From assembly GCA_013298505.1 (NCBI GenBank), contig JAAFHY010000005.1, positions 1 to 37,888 of the forward strand: 37,888 nucleotides of DNA, in the 5' to 3' direction. A program made the translations under genes and the position numbers. This DNA comes from Cytophagales bacterium. GTDB lineage: Bacteria; Bacteroidota; Bacteroidia; Cytophagales; Cyclobacteriaceae. Position 1 is the stretch's first letter. Each line of letters begins with the position of its first letter. The notes beneath the pieces were generated by a model. It did no database searches, had not been told where the DNA came from, and was given only the letters and a program-made list of their open reading frames with translations. This document shows positions 32,198-37,888 of this stretch, in pieces.

Positions 32198-32857
32198 ATG
32201 CGATTATTTTTTTTGATAATGTTTCAACTTGCTACATGCACGTTGTTGTTTTCGCAAGAAATCACCGTGCAAGGCAAAGTAGTCGATGCGCTGGGCAGCA
32301 AGGGCATTAAAGCAAAGATTAAATACAAGAGCTACCCCACGGGTGGAATTACAGGCAACTTCAACGATAGCACATTTACATTCACAATTTTTGGATCGTC
32401 TAAATATCAAGTGACTGCCGAAGCAGAAGGATATATTCCGCGCACTGTGATCGTTACCCCGACTGAAGCCCTCAACGGTATCATCAAACGCGATATTCAA
32501 TTGACGTCAACAGGTCGCGCTATTCGGTTAGAGCATTTGATTTTTGAAATGGGCCGTGCGGTCATCAATTCAAAATCGTATGATGGCCTGGATGAATTGG
32601 TGGCCATGATGAAAGAAAATACGAAAGTGGTCATTCAACTGGAAGGTCATACGGATAACATTGGAAATGCAGAAAAGAATATGGAGCTATCACAAAATCG
32701 GGTGGAAGCGGTGAAGAAATATTTAGTATCAAAAGGCATTGCAAAGGATCGGATCAAAATAAAAGCTTTTGGTGGCTCTCAGCCATTATCGACAGACAGA
32801 ACCGAAGAGGCTCGTGCTCTTAATAGGAGGGTGGAGATGCGTATTTTGAAAGATTAG
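32198..32857 (+). CDS. OmpA-family protein with N-terminal beta domain
   Basis: A 219-residue exported protein. A signal peptide covers residues 1-19 (MRLFFLIMFQLATCTLLFS). The N-terminal part (about 20-100) begins EITVQGKVVDALGSKGIKA, resembling the carboxypeptidase-regulatory-like beta-sandwich common in Bacteroidota surface proteins. The C-terminal part is the OmpA peptidoglycan-binding domain: IQLEGHTDNIGNAEKNMELS, SQNRVEAVKKYLVSKGI and ALNRRVEM with its conserved Asp and Arg. It would tether the outer membrane or a beta-sandwich module to the cell wall. TATACTTG lies just before the start, a poor promoter match. Confidence 0.88.
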   Translation: MRLFFLIMFQLATCTLLFSQEITVQGKVVDALGSKGIKAKIKYKSYPTGGITGNFNDSTFTFTIFGSSKYQVTAEAEGYIPRTVIVTPTEALNGIIKRDIQLTSTGRAIRLEHLIFEMGRAVINSKSYDGLDELVAMMKENTKVVIQLEGHTDNIGNAEKNMELSQNRVEAVKKYLVSKGIAKDRIKIKAFGGSQPLSTDRTEEARALNRRVEMRILKD

Positions 32858-32882
32858 ATTTTTTTGATTACTTATTTAACTC

Positions 32883-33491
32883 TTAAATTAGTTTACTCAA
32901 AACGGCACCCAAATTAATTCCTATAATTTTATGCCCTTCTGCGTTTGGGTGTATGCCGTCTGCCTGATTTAATTTTTCGATCCCTCCAACACCTTCTAAT
33001 AAAAAGGGCATCAGTATCGCTTTGTTTTTCTTAGCTAACTCAGGATAGATATTTTTAAATTCTGCACTGTATTGCTTGCCCATGTTGGGTGGCACCAGCA
33101 TTCCTGTCAAAACGATTTTCGCGTTTGGGTATTTCGCTCGTACCTTATCAATAATACCTTGAAGATTTGTTTTGGTTTGCGAAAGAGGCAAGCCTCTCAA
33201 TCCGTCATTAGCGCCAAGTTCTAGCACAAAAATATCTACGCGTTGACGCAGCACCCAATCAATCCGTGCAAGCCCTCCGGCAGAAGTTTCGCCACTTAAA
33301 CCCGCATTGGTAACTTTTACACTTACTCCGTTTTTGTTTAGTTGTTTTTCTATTAAAGACGGAAATGCCATTTCGGGCGAAAGCCCATATCCCGCTGTAA
33401 GGCTATCACCAAAAAAAAGAATAGACTGAGGCGGAGTGGAAAACTGAAAAAAGGCTGCAACTACAATGAGAAATATACTTTTGCCGACCAT
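32883..33491 (-). CDS. tesA: Arylesterase / TesA-like GDSL hydrolase
   Basis: A 202-residue exported SGNH hydrolase related to E. coli TesA (thioesterase I / lysophospholipase L1). A signal peptide is at residues 1-20. Block I is ILFFGDSLTAGYGLS with the nucleophile Ser; block II has Gly in NAGLSGETSAGG; block III is LELGANDGLRG with Asn; block V is DGIHPNAEGH with the Asp and His of the triad. The start is ATG 33491 (MVGKSIFLIV). It is divergent from the ybbA-like ABC genes, the arrangement known in E. coli and other bacteria. Confidence 0.9.
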   Translation of the reverse strand: MVGKSIFLIVVAAFFQFSTPPQSILFFGDSLTAGYGLSPEMAFPSLIEKQLNKNGVSVKVTNAGLSGETSAGGLARIDWVLRQRVDIFVLELGANDGLRGLPLSQTKTNLQGIIDKVRAKYPNAKIVLTGMLVPPNMGKQYSAEFKNIYPELAKKNKAILMPFLLEGVGGIEKLNQADGIHPNAEGHKIIGINLGAVLSKLI

Positions 33492-33585
33492 ACCTATATG
33501 ATTTGTTTTTCTTTTGTTAAAACACAAACAAAGTAGAACATTTAACGATTACTTTCGTGTTTGGTTAAGCAAAACTTTAGTTTAC

Positions 33586-34284
33586 ATGAGCGATATAGTT
33601 CTTCAATGCGAGCGACTTAGTAAAACCTATAAAACAGGTGACAGATCGTTAACGGTTCTTGACGAAGTTACCTTCGAGGCACGGCAAGGCACAAGTATGG
33701 CCATCATTGGTCCATCGGGTAGCGGTAAAACTACATTACTCGGCCTTTGCGCAGGTTTAGATGTGCCCAGTAACGGAACAATTTCGCTGATGGGTTTTAA
33801 ATTGAATTCGATGAGTGAAGATGATCGCGCTTACGTTCGTAATCAGTTTGTGGGTTTTGTGTTTCAGAATTTTCAGTTGTTGCCAACGCTTACAGCCCTC
33901 GAAAATGTGATGGTGCCTTTAGAGTTGCGCGGCACTAAGAATAGCTCAACTAAAGCTAAAGATCTATTGGCACGAGTGGGTTTGAGCGATCGACTCGATC
34001 ATTACCCAACGCAACTTTCGGGTGGTGAGCAACAGCGCGTAGCCATGGCTCGTGCATTTATGACTTCGCCCCGGATTTTATTTGCCGATGAACCAACCGG
34101 TAATTTAGATGAAGAAAACGCAAGCCAAATTGTAAAATTGCTTTTTGAAATAAACAAAGAAGAAAAGACCACCTTGGTGTTAGTAACCCATAATTTAGAA
34201 CTCGCTGAAAAAACAGAGCGTATTCTTCAGATGAAAGGGGGCAAGTTGGTAAATGAACGTTCAACTGATTCGGTGATTCGATAA
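33586..34284 (+). CDS. ybbA: ABC ATPase, YbbA type
   Basis: A 232-residue ATP-binding subunit. Walker A is GPSGSGKTTLLGLCAG (about residues 40-55), the signature is LSGGEQQRVAMARAF, Walker B is RILFADEPTGNLDE, and the H-loop is VLVTHN. It belongs to the LolD/MacB group and pairs with the large two-FtsX permease downstream. The start is ATG 33586 (MSDIVLQCERLSKTY), as in relatives; the longer frame at 33514 runs across the divergent intergenic region. In E. coli this gene neighbours tesA, as here. Confidence 0.9.
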   Translation: MSDIVLQCERLSKTYKTGDRSLTVLDEVTFEARQGTSMAIIGPSGSGKTTLLGLCAGLDVPSNGTISLMGFKLNSMSEDDRAYVRNQFVGFVFQNFQLLPTLTALENVMVPLELRGTKNSSTKAKDLLARVGLSDRLDHYPTQLSGGEQQRVAMARAFMTSPRILFADEPTGNLDEENASQIVKLLFEINKEEKTTLVLVTHNLELAEKTERILQMKGGKLVNERSTDSVIR

Positions 34285-34365
34285 TTTGTTGATTTGAAAT
34301 CGTATAACATTTAGCCATCAACATAAAACTTACAAGTTCTAACTCTTAACCTTCAGCTTTCATCC

Positions 34366-36933
34366 GTGCTCGAATACATCATTAAAATAAAAAGGGTTAC
34401 CAAAAACATTTTTCAAGATGCGTGGGTTTGGAAAATGGCTTGGCGCGATGGAAGACATAATCTCTCAAGGCTCTTTCTTTTCTCGGCTTCGCTGATCACC
34501 GGTATTGCGGCCGTGGTAGCAATAGCATCGCTTAACTACTCCCTGCAAGACGAACTCAATCGAAATGCAAAAGAATTGCTTGGCGCTGATTTGGTTTTAA
34601 ATTCAAGCAAGAAATTCGATGCTGAAATTTTTACAGCCGTTGATAGTACTAAACAGAAAATAGCAGGCGATGCCGACATGGCATCAATGGTCATGTTTAT
34701 GAACACCAAACAATCTCGTTTGGTAAAACTGACAGCCATGTACGGTGATTTTCCTTTTTATGGCGAGATGGCCACTTTCCCCACCAACGCATATCAGCTA
34801 GTTAAAACCGGTAAGTACGCCATGCTCGATGAGTCGTTGGCAAGCCAATTTCAAGTGAGCTCAGAAGATTCCATTAAGGTTGGTAATACTATTTTTAAGG
34901 TTGCGGGCGTAGTAACTAAAATACCGGGTGGTGGTGGCCTAACCTCTACGCTGGCTCCTGCTGTTTATATTTCGCTTGCCTCGTTAGATTCTACCGGACT
35001 CGTTCAGTTTGGCAGCCGGGTGGGTTATAGTATTTACATCAAAACGAATTCTGAGGCAGACACAAAATCGTTGATCGAAAAAGTAAAACCTTTATCTAAG
35101 AAACTAGGATTTGGCTACGAAACAGTTGAGGCAAGACGAGAGGGATTGGGGCAGGGTTTTAAATCGGTCTATCAATTTTTTTCATTGTTGGCATTTGTAG
35201 CACTAATACTTGGCTGCATTGGTGTGGCAAGTTCGGTACATATTTATGCACGCGAAAAGCGAGACGAAGTAGCCCTGCTTCGTTGTATAGGATCATCGGG
35301 CTGGCAAGCGTTTAACATCTATTTTATACAAATTTTTGTATTAGGCGTGGTAGGTAGCTTACTCGGTGCTGCATTGGGTGTTGGCATACATCAAGTTATT
35401 CCTTATGCTTTTCAAGAGTACATTCCGTTAAAATTAGATTTCGCTATTTCTATCCGCGCCATTTTAGAAGGAGTGGTTTTAGGTGCAATCGTATCTATTC
35501 TCTTCACATTGCTACCGTTACTGTCGGTCCGATTTGTTCCTCCACTTACGGTATTGCGCGCAGATTTTGATTCAGGAAAGATCAAATCAAAATCGAAATG
35601 GGCGGCCATCATTTTGATTGTACTGTTCCCTATCCTAGCAGCGGCCTATCAAACCAAGAGTTTTATTTCGGGCGGATTATTTGCTATAGGCATTGGTGTG
35701 GCGCTGGTATGCCTTACAGGTGTTGCCTATTTATTGTTGTTTATGGTACGGAGGTACTTCCCAATCAATGCTTCGTTTATTTGGCGTCATGCGATGTCAA
35801 ATTTATTCCGCCCCAACAATCAAACTCGTGTGCTGATGGTAGCCATCGGATTGGGCGCATTTATTATCGCCACATTAAATATTATTCAAAGTAGTTTATT
35901 GAACCAAGTAGAATTTAAGGGCAATGCTAATCAATCCAATACAATCTTATTTGATATTCAACCCAACCAAAAAGAGGGAGTGGTTAAGTTGATTAAAGAC
36001 CAACCACTTCCCGTAAATCAAGTTGTTCCTATTATCACATGCAGGCTCAAAGAAGTGAAAGGTAAATCAATCGAAGAAATACAAAGAGATACGGCACGCA
36101 TACCCGAGTGGGCATTGACGAGAGAATACCGAGTTACCTATCGCGATAGTCTCATCGCTTCTGAAGAATTGATAAAGGGGGAGTTGCAGAAATTTACAAA
36201 GGGCAAAGCAGATTCTGTAACGGTAACCATTTCTGAAGGAATGCATGAAGTGCTTAAAGTTACTGTTGGCGATTCGTTAACGTTTGATTTGCAGGGAGTG
36301 CCACTGACGGTAAAGATCAGCGGCATTCGCAAAGTAGATTGGCCTAAAGATCCGCCCAATTTTATTTTTGTTTTTCCTGCTGGCGTTCTAGAGAACGCTC
36401 CTCAAATTTTTGTGGCTGCTACCCGTGTCGATGAACCAACTCAAGCAAGTAAGTTTCAGCAGACTTTGGTGATCGCGTATCCAAATGTTTCGCTAATCGA
36501 CTTGCGGTTGATCCTTAGCACGGTAAACGAGTTGTTTGGTAAAATTGGTTTGGTAGTCCGGTTCTTAGCACTCTTTAGCATCATTACAGGTTTAGTGGTT
36601 TTAGCTAGCGCGGTAATCAATAGTAAGTTTATTCGCATGAAGGAAAACGTGTTACTGCGCACATTGGGAGCTAGAACAAGGCAGATTACGCTAATTACAC
36701 TTATTGAATATGCCTACTTAGGTATTTTTTCTTCCCTTACGGGGATGATCCTGTCATTGGGTGGAGGCTGGATACTAACGAAATTTTTCTTTGAGGTAGA
36801 GTTTGCTGTAAATGCTATTGAGCTACTTTACATATGCAGTGGCGTGGTTATCTTAACAGTTTTTATCGGTTGGTTTAATTCGCGCGAAGTAATCTCTACC
36901 CCTCCACTTCAAGTATTGCGAAAGGAGAATTAG
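34366..36933 (+). CDS. ybbP: ABC permease, YbbP type with two FtsX domains
   Basis: An 855-residue permease. The N-terminus has VWKMAWRDGRHNLSRLFLFS, then a first helix. A first extracytoplasmic domain precedes the first FtsX domain (about residues 265-385), which contains AREKRDEVALLRCIGSSGWQ. A second large extracytoplasmic domain (about 470-720) is followed by the second FtsX domain (about 725-850) with RMKENVLLRTLGARTRQI. The duplicate layout and partner gene match YbbP of the TesA/YbbA/YbbP locus, whose substrate is undefined. The start is GTG 34366; ATG 34435 is an alternative but would cut the conserved WKMAWRD segment. Confidence 0.87.
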   Translation: MLEYIIKIKRVTKNIFQDAWVWKMAWRDGRHNLSRLFLFSASLITGIAAVVAIASLNYSLQDELNRNAKELLGADLVLNSSKKFDAEIFTAVDSTKQKIAGDADMASMVMFMNTKQSRLVKLTAMYGDFPFYGEMATFPTNAYQLVKTGKYAMLDESLASQFQVSSEDSIKVGNTIFKVAGVVTKIPGGGGLTSTLAPAVYISLASLDSTGLVQFGSRVGYSIYIKTNSEADTKSLIEKVKPLSKKLGFGYETVEARREGLGQGFKSVYQFFSLLAFVALILGCIGVASSVHIYAREKRDEVALLRCIGSSGWQAFNIYFIQIFVLGVVGSLLGAALGVGIHQVIPYAFQEYIPLKLDFAISIRAILEGVVLGAIVSILFTLLPLLSVRFVPPLTVLRADFDSGKIKSKSKWAAIILIVLFPILAAAYQTKSFISGGLFAIGIGVALVCLTGVAYLLLFMVRRYFPINASFIWRHAMSNLFRPNNQTRVLMVAIGLGAFIIATLNIIQSSLLNQVEFKGNANQSNTILFDIQPNQKEGVVKLIKDQPLPVNQVVPIITCRLKEVKGKSIEEIQRDTARIPEWALTREYRVTYRDSLIASEELIKGELQKFTKGKADSVTVTISEGMHEVLKVTVGDSLTFDLQGVPLTVKISGIRKVDWPKDPPNFIFVFPAGVLENAPQIFVAATRVDEPTQASKFQQTLVIAYPNVSLIDLRLILSTVNELFGKIGLVVRFLALFSIITGLVVLASAVINSKFIRMKENVLLRTLGARTRQITLITLIEYAYLGIFSSLTGMILSLGGGWILTKFFFEVEFAVNAIELLYICSGVVILTVFIGWFNSREVISTPPLQVLRKEN

Positions 36934-36980
36934 AACCATCTTGTAAAGAAATGGCCTGACATCTGATTTAAAGTTTGACA

Positions 36981-37739
36981 ATGAAAGCATTCTGGTTTTT
37001 AATGCTAACACTTACGCTCACTACTTCGTTTGCGCAGGTGGGCGATATTAAGAAAGAGTCTAACAGCAACTCAAAAAATACAGGCGGAGAAAGAAGAAGT
37101 GGATCTGGTGGGTCCGGTATTTTTGTTGATCTATTCATACATAGTTTTAGTTACATCGGAGAGTGGCAGCAATACAAATTGCAGAAGCGATCGGAGAACG
37201 AATACCTTGTTTCGCTAGATGTAATCGGGCAAGTTGCAGTTCAGCCTTCTCGCTATTACCTCAGCCATCCCCGCATCCGTGGTAATTGGGGATTATTCTC
37301 TACCGACTTTAGGATAAATTATTTGCTAGAAGAAAAAGCAACGGGTACCGATGAGTTGACATCCATCGACTGGCAAATTTTGCAATTGAATTTGGTAACA
37401 ACGCGACATGTAATTGGTCGTATTGGGGGCGGGTTTATGAAAGAAAATTTCGGAGGTAGAGAATCTTTTTTTGAATCTACCTATGGATTGTTTGTTCAAT
37501 CGTCAAGTAAGCGAATAGGAGGAATGTTGGAGTATCGGCTCGCCCAAGATTTCTCTACTGGACTGCTTCCGAGGCGCGAGCTCGCTGCTCAATTTGAATA
37601 CCAGCTTTCTTCGAGCGGCTATTTGAATACCTACCTAACATTGGGCTGCGTGTATCAACAGTATTACGAATCTATTTCGGTTTGGGGAATTCAAGCGGGT
37701 ATTGCGTTACGCATATTCTCACCACCGGTTGAGCGCTAG
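36981..37739 (+). CDS. Predicted outer-membrane beta-barrel protein
   Basis: A 252-residue exported protein I cannot assign to a named family. A signal peptide is at residues 1-19 (MKAFWFLMLTLTLTTSFAQ). After a Ser/Gly-rich linker (about 28-45) come about ten alternating amphipathic strands with aromatic girdles: for example RYYLSHPRIRGNWGLFSTDF, RHVIGRIGGGFM and GYLNTYLTLGCVYQQYY, which fits a small beta-barrel. The start is ATG 36981 (not the TTG two codons before). The 3' end overlaps the lhgO 3' end by 21 bases. Confidence 0.7.
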   Translation: MKAFWFLMLTLTLTTSFAQVGDIKKESNSNSKNTGGERRSGSGGSGIFVDLFIHSFSYIGEWQQYKLQKRSENEYLVSLDVIGQVAVQPSRYYLSHPRIRGNWGLFSTDFRINYLLEEKATGTDELTSIDWQILQLNLVTTRHVIGRIGGGFMKENFGGRESFFESTYGLFVQSSSKRIGGMLEYRLAQDFSTGLLPRRELAAQFEYQLSSSGYLNTYLTLGCVYQQYYESISVWGIQAGIALRIFSPPVER

Positions 37740-37888
37740 CTGCGCTACGGTTTCACCAATCGCCAACGAAGAAGTAGCGGCAGGCGAAGGTGCATTGCAG
37801 ACATTTATAACTTGCTTCTCTTCTAAAATCATAAAGTCATCAACCAGCCCACCCGTGCGATCGCAAGCTTGCGCGCGCACTCCTGCTC
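37719..37888 (-). CDS. lhgO: L-2-hydroxyglutarate oxidase (C-terminal part)
   Basis: The 5' end lies beyond the window, and only about 55 residues are visible. They read AGVRAQACDRTGGLVDDFMI, then QVINVCNAPSPAATSSLAIG and end LNRW. The AGVRAQ, DDF and NAPSPAATSSLAIG segments are characteristic of the C-terminus of the FAD-dependent L-2-hydroxyglutarate oxidase LhgO, a DAO-fold enzyme that converts L-2-hydroxyglutarate to 2-oxoglutarate. The stop (TGA) is at 37719-37721. It converges with and overlaps the beta-barrel gene. Confidence 0.85.
   Translation of the reverse strand, partial: AGVRAQACDRTGGLVDDFMILEEKQVINVCNAPSPAATSSLAIGETVAQLALNRW

Noticed and set aside
33514-33585. Longer start for the YbbA-like ATPase
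   Set aside because: The added residues cross the divergent intergenic region, overlap the alternative tesA start and are absent from relatives.

Overview
The window looks like ordinary chromosome from a member of the Bacteroidota, most likely a Cytophagales-type bacterium. Three things point there. Promoter candidates fit the Bacteroidota pattern (TTG/TTTG, about 20 bases, then TAnnTTTG) rather than -35/-10 boxes. Start regions are A-rich with weak Shine-Dalgarno sequences and several TTG or GTG starts. The gene set is typical: an ExbB/unknown/ExbD/ExbD cassette, a UMF1-type MFS transporter, an FAS1 lipoprotein, a DUF3108 protein and a neighbouring parE/parC pair. The assignment is inferred from content, not from a marker search.

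Layout: 0-3.8 kb holds the 3' part of a damaged polysaccharide deacetylase gene, then a compact operon of glycosyltransferase, dgkA and a TatD-family nuclease, followed by ansA. 3.8-4.9 kb is the most irregular stretch: a broken tRNA-Ser copy carrying a hairpin in place of half its anticodon arm, an intact tRNA-Ser(GGA), and an MNT/HEPN toxin-antitoxin pair with foreign-looking codon use. 5.2-7.5 kb is the proton-channel cassette, with a clear promoter and terminator. 7.5-11.2 kb is an overlapping operon of MFS transporter, ABC ATPase, FtsX-type permease with a His-rich loop, and a small secreted CxxC protein; it resembles the zinc-regulated Zrg type of ABC system. 11.4-18.8 kb is on the minus strand: an unknown lipoprotein coupled to an APC permease, an FAS1 lipoprotein, a PhoD-like phosphatase, an LpxR-like outer-membrane protein, an ORF6N remnant and mnmE. 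18.9-22 kb holds an Nramp-USP fusion with a dyad operator over its promoter, and a GT4 glycosyltransferase. 22-27.2 kb is mixed housekeeping: dapD, DUF3108, a response regulator, mscL, 3-hydroxyacyl-CoA dehydrogenase and small membrane or lipoproteins. 27.4-32.1 kb is parE-parC. The end holds an OmpA-like protein, the conserved tesA / ybbA-ybbP arrangement, a beta-barrel candidate and the 3' end of lhgO, which runs off the window.

Three intergenic palindromic repeats share a core (cgtctttgcgag ... ctcgcaaagacg), and the best copy has about 19-bp terminal inverted repeats, like a MITE. Three other loci carry two tandem 14-bp units of different sequence, two of them just before start codons.

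I saw no CRISPR array, rRNA, intact transposase or prophage. No single large undescribed system stands out. The best leads are the tRNA-Ser/MNT-HEPN locus, the Zrg-like ABC operon, the mntH operator, the clamp-binding-like motifs in the ParC tail, and the two repeat families.
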